Assembly: GCA_943788045.1 (NCBI GenBank)
Contig: CALSOT010000006.1
Location: forward strand, 806,001-870,000
DNA length: 64,000 bases
Source: an uncultured Polaribacter sp.
Lineage (GTDB): Bacteria > Bacteroidota > Bacteroidia > Flavobacteriales > Flavobacteriaceae
Reading direction: 5' to 3'
Positions 26,743 to 37,019 of this stretch are shown here, piece by piece. A program made the position numbers and the translations under genes. The notes beneath the pieces were generated by a model. That model had not been told where the DNA came from, searched no databases, and saw nothing but the letters and a program-made list of their open reading frames with translations. Position 1 is the stretch's first letter, and every line of letters begins with the position of its first letter.

Positions 26743-27756
26743 AAACTCAGAGCCTTTACCGTAAGTACTTTTTAAAAGAATGGTTTCATCATGCGCTTCT
26801 ATAATGTGTTTTACAATAGATAAGCCTAAACCAGAGCCACCTTGCTCTCGAGACCTACTTTGGTCTACTCTGTAAAATCTTTCAAAAAGACGAGAAAGGT
26901 GTTTTTGCTTAATTCCTTCGCCATTATCATTTACTTTAACTATAAATTTTTCTTCATTATAAGTGTCAACAGCAATAATTGTATGGCCATTTGGCTTTCC
27001 ATATTTAATAGAGTTTACCACTAAATTTATTAGAACTTGTTCAATTTTCTCGATATCGCCTTTTACAAAAACAGGAAACTCATAAATTCTATCAAACTTT
27101 AAAGTTATATTTCTTTTTTTAGCTTTCATCTCAAACAGATCAAATACATTTTGCACAAGCTCTAAAATATTAAAAACTGTTATATTTATTTTCATGCCAT
27201 CATTTTCTAACTTGGCAATCATATCTAAATCTTTAATAACAGCAACCAATCTTTCTACACCTTTATTTGCTCTATCAAGATACTTTGTTCTAATTTCTTT
27301 ATCGTTTACAGCGCCTTCAATTAAAGTTAAGATATAACCTTGTACTGTAAATAATGGTGTTTTAAGTTCGTGTGCTACGTTGCCTAAAAAATCTCGTCTA
27401 AAAGAATCTCTATCTGTTAGATTTTTTATTTCTAGCCTTTTACCTTCCACGAATTTTTCCATTCTTTTAGAAAGTTTATCAATATCTGTTGTGACAGAAT
27501 CGTTTGAAATATCGTTAACATCTAGGATAGAAACATCTTCATATATTTTTTTTAGACGTCTGTAAATAAAATACTCTGTTCTGTATTGAATGATAAAAAA
27601 TGAAATTACAAAAAGAGCTACAATTGAAATAATAATGGTGCTTGTTCCAAAGTGCTCATCAATAAAAAAGTAAGAAATAGCTGCTATGGTTGCAGAAAGT
27701 ATGGTTAAATAGAATGCAGATAAAATGGCGTACGAATAGGTTTTTCTAATCTTCAT
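26716..27756 (-). CDS. Sensor histidine kinase, PhoR-like
   Basis: 346 residues. Two membrane helices at about residues 10-32 and 38-57 flank a very short periplasmic loop, so sensing is probably in the membrane or through a partner. A cytoplasmic linker follows. The H-box is NVAHELKTPLFTVQGY, the N-box LVVNSIKYGK, then DNGEGI, LFERFYRVD and GGSGLGLSIVKHI complete the HATPase domain. It lies 10 bases after the response regulator gene and is co-transcribed with it. PhoR-like is by architecture; no phosphate genes are nearby. Confidence 0.93.
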   Translation of the reverse strand: MKIRKTYSYAILSAFYLTILSATIAAISYFFIDEHFGTSTIIISIVALFVISFFIIQYRTEYFIYRRLKKIYEDVSILDVNDISNDSVTTDIDKLSKRMEKFVEGKRLEIKNLTDRDSFRRDFLGNVAHELKTPLFTVQGYILTLIEGAVNDKEIRTKYLDRANKGVERLVAVIKDLDMIAKLENDGMKINITVFNILELVQNVFDLFEMKAKKRNITLKFDRIYEFPVFVKGDIEKIEQVLINLVVNSIKYGKPNGHTIIAVDTYNEEKFIVKVNDNGEGIKQKHLSRLFERFYRVDQSRSREQGGSGLGLSIVKHIIEAHDETILLKSTYGKGSEFSFTLKNAK

Positions 27757-27766
27757 TTAAGAAAGC

Positions 27767-28465
27767 TTATTTATCTTGGTTTTCTAAAACAAATTTGTAT
27801 CCAACTCCTTTGATGGTTTTAAAGTGATCGTCACCAATTTTTTCTCTTAGTTTTCTAATATGCACATCTATAGTTCTGCCCCCAACAACCACTTCATTTC
27901 CCCAAACTGTATCTAGTATTACTTCTCGTTTAAAAACCTTACCAGCTTTAGAGGTTAATAAAGAAAATAATTCGAATTCCTTTCTAGGTAGAGATATCTT
28001 TTTGCCAGCCTTGTAAACTACATATTCATCTCTGTCTATAACGATATCTCCAATTTTAAAGACCTCTTCGGTTTCTTTTTCCGTTTTTAGTCTGCGAAGT
28101 AAAGATTTAACCTTACTCACTAATACTTTAGGTTTTATTGGCTTTCTAATATAGTCATCAGCTCCAGCCTCAAAACCAGCAACCTGAGAGTAATCTTCTC
28201 CTCTTGCTGTTAAAAAAGCGATAATAACGTTTTCTAAAGAGGTTATTTTTCTAATTTTTTCACAAGCTTCAATACCGTCCATTTCTGGCATCATAATATC
28301 TAATAAAATTAGATGAGGTGTGTTTTTTTTAGCAGATTTTACTGCTTCAATACCATTATTAGCTGTAAAAATTTGATAGCCTTCATTTTTTAAATTGTAA
28401 CCTACAATTTCTAAAATATCTGGTTCATCATCAACCAATAAGATTTTTATTTCGTTTTTATTCAT
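27767..28465 (-). CDS. Response regulator, PhoB/OmpR family
   Basis: 232 residues. The receiver domain carries the acidic pair in LLVDDEPDI, the phospho-acceptor Asp in LILLDIMMPEMDG, the conserved Thr/Ser in FLTARG and the Lys in RKPIKP. The C-terminal winged helix has LPRKEFELFSLL, GNEVVVGGRTIDVHIRKLR and GVGYKF. ATG 28465 is used instead of a TTG at 28477. Upstream on the minus strand are two TATTTTTG elements (28489-28496 and 28511-28518), without a well-spaced TTG. It forms an operon with the histidine kinase. Confidence 0.94.
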   Translation of the reverse strand: MNKNEIKILLVDDEPDILEIVGYNLKNEGYQIFTANNGIEAVKSAKKNTPHLILLDIMMPEMDGIEACEKIRKITSLENVIIAFLTARGEDYSQVAGFEAGADDYIRKPIKPKVLVSKVKSLLRRLKTEKETEEVFKIGDIVIDRDEYVVYKAGKKISLPRKEFELFSLLTSKAGKVFKREVILDTVWGNEVVVGGRTIDVHIRKLREKIGDDHFKTIKGVGYKFVLENQDK

Positions 28466-28690
28466 ACACTTATTCAAAAGATTACATTCAAAAATAATGA
28501 TTATTTACAACAAAAATACCTAGTTAACAATCATTTAATCTTAAGCGTCTTTCTTAACATTGAAATAACCTTCATACGATTGCATCATTTTTAGCCTTAC
28601 TTTCTAGTATTAACAATTAGTTAATCATTAAAAAACATAGCTTAAAACTATTTTTCTTATTTTTACATGTAAATCTATAAATATTTTAAA

Positions 28691-30820
28691 ATGAAAAAAA
28701 ATTACTTATTTACCCTATTATTAACGCTTTGTTTTAGCGCTGTTTCTTTTGGGCAGTCAGTTGTCATTACAGCAATTCTTGACGGAAAAGCTCCTTCTGA
28801 TGGATGTTCAGGTAGTTCTGGTTCATCAAACCCAAAAGCTTTAGAGCTTTATGTAAGTGGAACTGTTGATTTTAATGGTTATAAATACGAAGCAGAAGCT
28901 AATGGCCCTTCTTCTTCTGGGGAAAGTTGGAGTTCAGAAGATATTTCCAGTTTAGGTATTAGAACAGATGAATTCGTATATATTGCTGCTTCTGGTGCTA
29001 CTGTTTTGTACGAATTGTATTCAGGGGCAACAGCTGCTAATACATACGTGGGGGGGTCTTCTTTTAATGGAAATGATGCTTTAAGAATAACAGACGGAAC
29101 AAATGTTTTAGATCAATTTGGTAATCCTTCTGATGTTACTGGAAGTTCTGATCATGATAATTCATGGGAGTATGAAGACTCTTTTGCGACAAGAAAAAGC
29201 GGAAGTACTGCAAATAGTGGGGCTTTTGATGTTAGTAATTGGGTTGTGCCTGGTAGAAACTATTTAGACGATAAAACTAGTTGTGGAGAAATGCTAAGTG
29301 AGGTTAATTTTGGTTCTTATTCTACTGTGGCTTCTACAACACCAGAAATTACAGTAACTGGTTCAACTTCAAGTTTTGATTATTTTGAAGGTTTTGGTCC
29401 TTCAGCTGAACAATCTGTTACTTTTTCTGGAGAAAACTTAACAGCAGATATTAGTATAACAGCACCTGCAAATTTTGAAGTTTCTTTAATATCAGGAAGT
29501 GGATTTGGAAGTTCTACTACAATTACACAAACTGGTGGTGATGCATCAGCTACAGTTTATATGAGATTAGCTGCTGGATTAGCAGCAAACAGTTATTCAG
29601 GAACTATAACAGCTTCTTCAGCTGGGGCCGATGATAATTCTGGAACACTTGAAGGAATAGTTAGTCCTGCAGATCCACAATTTTCATATACTGCGTTTTT
29701 AGATGATTTTAATTATGTGATAACTCAAGGGGGACCGTCTGCTGAGCAAACATTTACTGTAGAAGGATTGTTTTTAACAACTGATGTCGTAGCTACTGCT
29801 CCAACAAATTATGAAATTTCTTTAGCTACAGAGACAGGATTTGGGAGTTCTGTAAATATTACTCCTAGTTCAGGGACTGTTATTTCAACAACCATTTATG
29901 TTCGTTTAAAAGATGGCTTAACTGCTGGTAAATATTCAGGAGATATTACTTTATCTTCTACAGGAGTTACAAATAGTACAATTGCAGTTAATGGAAATGT
30001 TTATGGTGCAGCTACAAATAGTATGGTAATTACAGGAGCTTATGATGGTCCTTTAACTGGAGGTACACCAAAAGGTATAGAAATATTTGTTTTAAAAGAT
30101 ATTGCAGATTTAAGTCTATTTGGAGTTAGTTCAGCTGGAAATGGTGGAGGATCTACAGCAGGTAATGTAGAGTTTCCTTTTCCTGCAGGTTCAGCCTCAG
30201 CAGGTGACTTTATTTATGTAGCTACTGAAGAATCTGGGTTTAACTCATTTTTTGGAATGAACCCAACTTATACAAGTGGATCTATGGGAATAAATGGTGA
30301 TGATGCTATAGAGTTGTATGAAAGTGGTCAAATTATTGATGTATTTGGTACAGTTGATTGTGACCCAAATGCATCAGGTTCAACATGTCCAGAATGGGAG
30401 CATACAGATGGTTGGGCTTACAGAAAATCGAATACAGGTCCAGAAGGAACTACTTTTACTCATACAAATTGGACATACAGTGGGAAAGATGCTTTTGATG
30501 GAGAAACATTAAATAGTTCTGCAACAACTCCTTTTCCAATTGGTACTTATGCTAATACAACAGCATCAGTAACTAATAACACGATCGAAGGTTTTTCAAT
30601 CTATCCAAACCCAGTTAACAACAATACATTTACAATTACTAGTAACAGTGATAGTAAGAAAGCGTTTGCTGTATTTAATCTTTTAGGTAAACAAGTACTT
30701 TCTTCAAGTTTTTCTGGTGTAAAATCAGATGTTGATGTATCTACCATTTCTTCTGGAATGTACATTTTAAAAGTAACTGAAGATGGTAAAACTGCCACTA
30801 AGAAATTAGTAATTAAATAA
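28691..30820 (+). CDS. T9SS-secreted protein with two lamin-tail-like domains
   Basis: 709 residues. A signal peptide (residues 1-21, ending VSFG) leads to a lamin-tail-like domain (about 23-215, KALELYVSG and DALRITDG). Two related beta-sandwich repeats follow at about 219-330 and 330-440, each with an AEQ[ST]-T-F/V start and an SYSGTI/KYSGDI end. A second lamin-tail-like domain (444-610, KGIEIFVLKD and DAIELYESG) precedes a T9SS type A sorting domain (from 631: SIYPNPVNN, ISSGMYILKV, TKKLVIK). No catalytic domain is visible. It is probably a surface or extracellular binding protein. Domain naming is by pattern only. Confidence 0.85.
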   Translation: MKKNYLFTLLLTLCFSAVSFGQSVVITAILDGKAPSDGCSGSSGSSNPKALELYVSGTVDFNGYKYEAEANGPSSSGESWSSEDISSLGIRTDEFVYIAASGATVLYELYSGATAANTYVGGSSFNGNDALRITDGTNVLDQFGNPSDVTGSSDHDNSWEYEDSFATRKSGSTANSGAFDVSNWVVPGRNYLDDKTSCGEMLSEVNFGSYSTVASTTPEITVTGSTSSFDYFEGFGPSAEQSVTFSGENLTADISITAPANFEVSLISGSGFGSSTTITQTGGDASATVYMRLAAGLAANSYSGTITASSAGADDNSGTLEGIVSPADPQFSYTAFLDDFNYVITQGGPSAEQTFTVEGLFLTTDVVATAPTNYEISLATETGFGSSVNITPSSGTVISTTIYVRLKDGLTAGKYSGDITLSSTGVTNSTIAVNGNVYGAATNSMVITGAYDGPLTGGTPKGIEIFVLKDIADLSLFGVSSAGNGGGSTAGNVEFPFPAGSASAGDFIYVATEESGFNSFFGMNPTYTSGSMGINGDDAIELYESGQIIDVFGTVDCDPNASGSTCPEWEHTDGWAYRKSNTGPEGTTFTHTNWTYSGKDAFDGETLNSSATTPFPIGTYANTTASVTNNTIEGFSIYPNPVNNNTFTITSNSDSKKAFAVFNLLGKQVLSSSFSGVKSDVDVSTISSGMYILKVTEDGKTATKKLVIK

Positions 30821-30843
30821 ATTATTTAATTTTTTTAATATTT

Positions 30844-30874
30844 AAAAGCTCTGAATTTTTCAGAGCTTTTTTTT
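30844..30874. terminator. Rho-independent terminator
   Basis: A 12-bp perfect stem (AAAAGCTCTGAA, loop TTT, TTCAGAGCTTTT) followed by four more T residues, 23 bases after the stop of the lamin-tail protein. The stem and the flanking A and T runs would also let it act, more weakly, on minus-strand transcripts. Confidence 0.85.
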
Positions 30875-30901
30875 GGCTCGTTAATTCTTTAAAAAGTGTC
30901 T

Positions 30902-30921
30902 ATACTTTTACCTAAAAGTAT
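30902..30921. repeat. 9-bp A+T inverted repeat
   Basis: ATACTTTTA, CC, TAAAAGTAT, followed within 3 bases by a third ATACTTTTA. On the minus strand it sits downstream of the 56-residue peptide gene and could be a weak terminator for it; its low G+C makes that uncertain. Confidence 0.3.
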
Positions 30922-30970
30922 CAATACTTTTAAAAAAAGTAACTAGCAAGTTTTAGAGCCCTGTTATTTC

Positions 30971-32430
30971 ATGTACGAGATGTATGTTAAAACCCAGTTC
31001 CTGGTTCTTCAGGGCTTTGTGCTTGTGCTTTTTGTGGATGCAATACCATATAAGTACACAATGCTGTTAACGCGGCATATTTACCGTAATTACCAATCTT
31101 TTTTATAGCGTCTTTACGAGTAATTTCTTCTTGGTTATTTTCTATATTTTTTTTCATGATGTACTGCCTTAAAATTCTCGTTACTTATTCTAAAATTATT
31201 TTCTTGTTTATTGTACCTGCTTCAGTGGTTAACTGAACAATATAAACTCCTTTTGCTAAACTTGGTAAAGTGATCTCTTTTTTACCATGAGATGCAAAAC
31301 GAGTATGCATTACTTCTTTTCCGGTTACAGAAAACATTTTAAAAGTAGCTTTTGTAGTTACTCCGTTAATGGTAATTTCATTAAAAGATGATTTGTAGAT
31401 ACTGATATTGTTTGCATTTAAATTCTCTGTACTTAAACTAGCTGATGTATTATGAATATAAAATCTACCAACACCTTCAGCTTCTTCAGTTATTGTTGTT
31501 TGGTAAGTAGTTTCAGATACGTTTATAAAAGCGCCTGTTAACTTATCTTCTAAATAGATACTTACATTATCACCTAAATTTTCGCTCTCTAGAGAAAAAG
31601 TAATTTCTTTACCTACATTTGCTATTACACCAACTGGTATAATAGAAGTGTCGTCTTTATCTAATGTTTGAATCGCTAGTTTTGTTCCTTCTTGATCACC
31701 AACTAACTCAGTATAAACAGTAAAGTTGTGCGTAGCTCCACCAAATATTCTAGAATCATAACCATTGTCAAAACCAGTTGTTTTTCCTGCTACATAAAAT
31801 ACCTTTGTGGCACTTTTAGCATTGTCACTCTCCATAGACAGCTCAAAATTGGCAATAGGTTCTTCTTTCTTAAAAGTATCCGTAGATTGATGACTTTGAT
31901 TTGAAGTTTCAAAAACAATGTTTTGATTAGATACACTATCATCGATATTTACAAAAAATCCTTGTACGGGTGCAATTTCAATAGAACTTACCGCATTATA
32001 AGTTTGGTATGCTGTACCCTCCCATAACCAAATAGTTTCTTCAGAAAGTAGAGCGGTATTCTTCGTAAAAAATGCTAGTTGAATTTACATAAGACGCAAA
32101 AGGATTTCCTAATAAATAATAGTCGCTGCTATTACCACCACTAACTGTATGATTTACGTCTAGTGTATTTGCGTTACCAGTAAAAGAGATATCTGCTGCT
32201 GCTTGCAGTTTTATAGAATATCCTTGTGCTGCGTTTAATATACCTGTAGATGTCGAACTTTGATAATTCCATGGACTTGAATTGGTATTAATAAAACTGG
32301 CAAGACCTAGATTTGTACCTGAACCTGTTGCTAACGAATGATTAGCGATTACATTTTCAATAGATTCTCCGCTAACAGGTGGGCTTATTAAATACCAATC
32401 TGTATTTGGTAAACTTCTTTTGTAAGTAAT
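30971..32430 (-). repeat. Long direct repeat, copy 1 (C-terminal half of T9SS adhesin plus downstream)
   Basis: Nearly identical over most of its length to 34038-35373. It covers the C-terminal ~400 codons of the T9SS paralog, its stop, the 27-base spacer and the start and end of the small peptide gene. Copy 1 keeps the full small gene; copy 2 has an internal deletion there. By eye the protein sequence of the last 215 residues differs at only a few positions between copies. Confidence 0.85.
30987..31157 (-). CDS. 56-residue peptide with export-signal-like leader
   Basis: A small gene read from ATG 31157, 27 bases after the stop of the T9SS paralog and in the same direction. The protein starts MKKNIENNQEE, then TRKDAIKKIGNYGKYAALTA, a polar segment with basic residues leading into a hydrophobic stretch, and an AxA-like site (QKAQAQS) followed by a short tail ending in EEPGTGF. 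This resembles a signal peptide with almost no mature protein, and TRKD-x-x-KK is faintly Tat-like without the twin Arg. The function is unknown. A decayed second copy in the same relative place (34054-34101) shows it belongs to the duplicated unit. Confidence 0.65.
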   Translation of the reverse strand: MKKNIENNQEEITRKDAIKKIGNYGKYAALTALCTYMVLHPQKAQAQSPEEPGTGF

Positions 32431-33696
32431 ATCACCAGTTACTGTACTCGTTGTAATTTCACTAATAGTAAAAGAGCCGCCATCACGATTTATTAATTCT
32501 ATTTGAAGAAATTCGGTGTCAGCGTCTAATATATATTCCATTGTGTAAAGGGTAACTGTTTGACCTAAATCACTTTGATCGATAATAAATTCGTTAGTTC
32601 CACCTCCCAAAACGGCAGTACTAGAGGATAATTGTACTATTCTTAATTGTTTTGGATTGGTATTTTTTTTTGAAACATGAATTTTTATGGATGTACCACT
32701 TGAAATATTTCCCGTTGTAGCACTTCCATTTAAATCAATAACTACATAGGTATCCAATTTACATTTAATACCATTATCAGGATTATCATAAATACCATCA
32801 CTAATGTGATGAATTTTTGTTGGATTATCAATACTGTAGAAGTCAACGATCTCTAATGGAGTATCTTCTCCTGAATGTTTCGGAATAAAAGTAGCTCCGT
32901 TTTTAACTGTCAATTTATTAAATGTTACTGCTGTGGTGGCTGTTGGGTAGTTTGATAAACCAGATGGTATTGTAATATTTTGGTTTGCAGTAGGCACTAA
33001 AGCAGTGCTCCAATTACTTGCAGTATCCCAATCCTCGTTTGTAGTACCTTTCCAAGTGGTATTTATAGGAGAAGAGCAATTCCAAACAGGTTTATTACTT
33101 TCACTCAATGGTGAATTTGTACTAAAATCTGAGGGTTCCGAAGTATATGCTGTAATACACCAATTAGATATATCTTGGTTAAAAGCTGTTGCGTTTTCAA
33201 ACATCCTGCCCATAGCACCAACATTAATCACATCCCAAGAACTAATATCTCCATTAAAAGATGAATTAAATTGAAACATACTAACCATCGTGATTACATT
33301 GCTCACGTCCCAAGAACTGATATCTCCAGTAAAAGCATTTGCTTTTCGAAACATTTGTCTCATATGAGTTACACTGCTCACATTCCAAGCACTTATATCT
33401 TGGTTAAATGCATATGCCTCATTAAATATACCAGTCATATCAGTCACATTACTCACATCCCAAGCACTTATATCTCCATTAAATGATGTTTTTTGATAAA
33501 ATGCATAACTCATATCTGTTACTTGGCTTACATCCCAATCTTGTATTTTTCCGTAAGGAGCTAAATTATAATCTCCATTAGGGTCTTGTGCTAATATATC
33601 TGTAATCGCCTGTGCAAAAGTAGCATTAGTTAAAGGGGTTTGTGCATCAATGCCAAAGCAATAACATATTAACAGTAGTGTAGTAATTTTTTTCAT
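31185..33696 (-). pseudogene. Frameshifted T9SS adhesin with BspA-like (DUF285) repeats
   Basis: About 837 codons plus one extra base. The start is ATG 33696 (signal peptide MKKITTLLLICYCFGIDAQ), not the upstream in-frame codon at 33735. Five or so 25-residue DUF285/BspA-like repeats follow (DWDVSQVTDMSYAF, AWDVSNVTDMTGIF, SWDVSNVITMVSMF), then a linker common to its paralog (NWSTALVP, ITIPSGLSNYPTAT), the shared C-terminal half and a T9SS sorting end (LPSLAKGVYIVQL, NKKIILE). Compared with the paralog there is one extra base at about 32077, giving a stop 40 bases later. Removing it restores STAFFTKNTALLS and the frame to 31185. It could be a true pseudogene or an assembly error. Confidence 0.85.
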
Positions 33697-33823
33697 GGTA
33701 GTTTTTTTTATTTCTAAAAGAAGGATAAAATACATTGAAGCAACATTTTGTCCTTTTTTTAGGGTTTTACATATTTAAAATTAGGAAATATGAATAATAA
33801 AATAATCGAATGAAAGTTTATGC

Positions 33824-33852
33824 TTAAACGATATATTATTGTATTTAAACGA
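33824..33852 (-). promoter_or_regulatory. Direct-repeat operator candidate (21-bp period), copy 1
   Basis: TTAAACGA occurs at 33824-33831 and again at 33845-33852, exactly two helical turns apart. On the minus strand, which is the gene strand, each is TCGTTTAA, matching 7 of 9 positions of the LytTR-domain consensus (W-M-M-G-T-T-N-R-Y) with the usual spacing. It lies about 130 bases upstream of ATG 33696. The same arrangement is conserved before the paralog. Binding by a LytTR regulator is inference. Confidence 0.45.
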
Positions 33853-33994
33853 ATTTTATTGATTTAAGAATCAAGTTTCTCGGGAGTTTTATAAAGCAAG
33901 CTTCATAAATCCGTTTTCTTTTTTTAAGAGTTACTTTAAAGACAAAACTTAGACTTTGAAGTATAGAAGTATATTATTTAATTTTTAATGAAAC

Positions 33995-34036
33995 AAAAAA
34001 CAGGGTTAAATTATTACTAGTTTAACCCTGTTTTTT
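33995..34036. terminator. Bidirectional-looking terminator
   Basis: A 16-bp perfect stem (AAAAAACAGGGTTAAA at 33995-34010, TTTAACCCTGTTTTTT at 34021-34036) with a 10-base loop, A-run on one side and T-run on the other. It sits downstream of the minus-strand paralog and its remnant peptide gene and isolates them from the 33696 gene. In copy 1 only half of this stem is recognisable (GCCCTGTTATT near 30958). Confidence 0.85.
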
Positions 34037-34037
34037 T

Positions 34038-35373
34038 ATGTACTAGATGTATGTTAAAACCCAGTTCCTGGTTATTCAGGGTTTTCTTCTTGTTTTTTCA
34101 TGATGTATTGCCTTAAAATTCTCGTTACTTATTCTAAAATTATTTTCTTGTTTATTGTACCTGCTTCAGTGGTTAACTGAACAATATAAACTCCTTTCGC
34201 TAAACTTGGCAAAGGAATCTCTTTGTTACCATGAGATGCAAAACGAGTATGCATTACTTCTTTTCCGGTTACAGAAAACATTTTAAAAGTAGCTTTTGTA
34301 GTTACTCCGTTAATGGTAATTTCATTAAAAGATGATTTGTAGATACTGATATTGTTTGCATTTAAATTTTCTATACTTAAACTAGCTGATGTATTATGAA
34401 TATAAAATCTACCTACACCTTCAGCTTCTTCAGTTATTGTTGTTTGGTAAGTAGTTTCAGATACGTTTATAAAAGCGCCTGTTAACTTATCTTCTAAATA
34501 GATACTTACATTATCACCTAAATTTTCGCTCTCTAGAGAAAAAGTAATTTCTTTACCTACATTTGCTATTACACCAACTGGTATAATAGAAGTGTCGTCT
34601 TTATCTAATGTTTGAATCGCTAGTTTTGTTCCTTCTTGATCGCCAACTAACTCAGTATAAACAGTAAAGTTGTGCGTAGCTCCACCAAATATTCTAGAAT
34701 CATAACCATTGTCAAAACCAGTTGTTTTTCCTGCTACATAGAATACCTTTGTGGCACTTTTAGCATCGTTACTCTCCATAGACAGCTCAAAATTGGCAAA
34801 AGGTTCCTCTTTCTTAAAAGTATCCGTAGATTGATGACTTTGATTTGAGGTTTCAAAAACAATGTTTTGATTAGATACACTATCATCGATATTTACAAAA
34901 AATCCTTGTACGGGTGCTATTTCAATAGGGCTTATAATATTATAGGTTTGGTATGCTGTGCCTTCCCATAGCCAAATGGTTTGTGAGGAAAGGTTTGCCG
35001 TATTCTTATTAAAAAATGCTGTTGAATTTACATAAGATGTAAAAGGATTTCCTAATAAATAAAAGTTGTTACTATTGCCACCGCTAACTGTGTAAGTTAC
35101 ATCTGATGTATTTGCACTACCTGTGAACGATATATCTGCTGCTGCTTGTAGTTTTACAGAATATCCTTGTGCTGCGTTTAATATACCTGTAGATGTCGAA
35201 CTTTGATAATTCCATGGACTTGAATTGGTATTAATAAAATTAGCAAGACCTAGATTTGTACCTGTGCCTGTTGCTAATGAATGATTAGAGATTACATCTT
35301 CGATAGATTCACCGCTAACAGGTGGGCTTATTAAATACCAATCTGTATTTGGCAAACTTTTTTGGTAATTAAT
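34038..35373 (-). repeat. Long direct repeat, copy 2
   Basis: Partner of 30971-32430. Similarity begins inside the terminator region, runs through the remnant peptide gene, and continues into the T9SS paralog up to the KSLPNTDWYLISPP segment; beyond it the proteins share only short linker motifs and have different N-terminal heads. Confidence 0.85.
34054..34101 (-). pseudogene. Remnant of the 56-residue peptide gene
   Basis: In the same place relative to the T9SS stop as the intact copy, ATG 34101 reads MKKQEENPE then TAA. The following codons, read through, give PGTGF and the same final TAA at 34054. Compared with copy 1, about 41 codons encoding the hydrophobic leader are deleted and one GAA has become TAA. 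The flanking bases on both sides match copy 1 closely. Confidence 0.75.
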
Positions 35374-37019
35374 ATTATTACTACCATTTACTGTGTTTCC
35401 CATAATAAAAGTAGCTCCGTTTTTAAGTGTCATCGTATTAAATGACACTGCGCTTGTTGCTGTTGGGTAATTTGTTAAACCAGATGGTATTATGATATTT
35501 TGACTTGTAGTAGGCACTGAAGAATTGCTCCAATTAGTTGCAGTATCCCATTCATTGTCTGTTGTACCTTGCCAAGTATTAGTAACGGAAGAAGAGCAAG
35601 TTCCCCAAACATTCTTATAAGTTGCCTCAATATAGTCTTGTTCGCCATTTGCATTAATATCTGCTGGTGTGGTATAGCCATCGTTCCGATTACTTTACCG
35701 TCTGCATCAATTCCTGTACCGTCTAAAACTCCATCATTATTGTCATCTGTAAAACCGGCTTCATTTACATCGTAACAACCATCGTCGTCTGAGTCTAAAT
35801 CTTGGTGATCAGGTATACCATCACCATCTGTGTCTCGTATAAATTCTTCAGAGATATTTATTACAATTGCATTATGTTGATGGTTTCCCGTTGTGTCGCT
35901 TGATCCTATGTAATTATAAGAATTTCCTTGTCCATCACCCATCCATAAAGAGGTAAGAACTTTGGCAGCATCGCGGGTATTAGGAGTATAAAGTAAATTT
36001 GTTACATCGTTGTTAGCTAGTCTTCTCGTTTGACCCTCTAAATAGGTAGTTTCATGTTGTTTTGGGTGCAAAGCAAACATAGATATCTCATCAGTATCAG
36101 GCAGCGGCACACCGTTATTTAGGGTTACAGATCCGAAATAAGCAATTTTACCCATTAAAGGATAAGATCTATTATTGTTTCCTATACCAGTCTTTGTATT
36201 TGAAAAAGGAGTATTACAACCATGCACACCAAATAAACTCCCTCCTGTTGAGGTACTTTGAGTAGAACTCCAAGTTCCTGCTATTTCACTTACATTTCCT
36301 TGAAGATCTGTTTTGTATATTTTAAACCTCGAAAAAAACGTAGGCAAATCAGCAACGTCAGTTCCTCCTGTAGTACCACCATCGTACACAACGGTTATAT
36401 TTGTCCAAACATCATGTGGAATTTCGTTTGCACTCTCCCAAGATAAGCTTCCATATGTTGTAGATCCATAGAAAAAATGCAACTTATTATCTTTAGTATA
36501 TAGACGAATACCTTCAGGAGTAAAAAAGCCCCCATCTGCTGAATTTGCCCATAACGTCTGTTTTATATTTGGATCATTGGCATATAAATTGCCATACCTT
36601 TCATCTTTATACCAGATAGAAGTCATCCAAGGCTGTCCTTTAACAGCGGTGTAATTTGGTGATGTTGGATTTGTAATATTAGTATTATTATAAGCCATCT
36701 TCGAACGTGTCATTGTATTATAGTCATCCGATTTCCACAAATAATATGCGGGATTTTGATAACCATTACTAGGGGCTCTATTAGACTTATATGCATTGTT
36801 AAGTATTGCCGGAAAAGTATTTGGGTTTTGAAGCTTCTCGTCTACGTCTGAAATACCATCGTTGTCATCGTCTAAATCGATGTCATCTGTTACACCATCG
36901 CCATCGGTATCTTGCGTGGTTGTGGTGCTGTAGTTTTGGTTGGCTTGCGCAGTGATCAGGGTTTGTGCATTCGTAATAAAGCAATACAACACGATAAGAA
37001 GTGTAATAAATTTTTTCAT
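34129..37019 (-). pseudogene. Frameshifted T9SS adhesin with LamG-like and thrombospondin type 3 repeats
   Basis: About 963 codons plus two bases, so one base is missing. Signal peptide MKKFITLLIVLYCFITNAQ, then a Ca-binding thrombospondin type 3-like stretch (DTDGDGVTDDIDLDDDNDG), a LamG/concanavalin-like domain at about residues 85-330 (PWMTSIWYKDE, HDVWTNITVVYDGG), a second Asp-rich stretch (DTDGDGIPDHQDLDSDDDG) and the shared C-terminal half with sorting domain. Near 35683 the frame changes: with one base added, GKVIGTDGYTTPADINANGE and NEWDTATNWSNSSVPTTSQN are restored. The paralog is frameshifted elsewhere. It could be decay or a sequencing error. Confidence 0.85.

Noticed and set aside
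31185..35700. Programmed frameshifting in the T9SS paralogs
   Set aside because: Neither indel lies on a slippery heptamer, and each paralog is intact where the other is shifted, which fits mutation or sequence error better.
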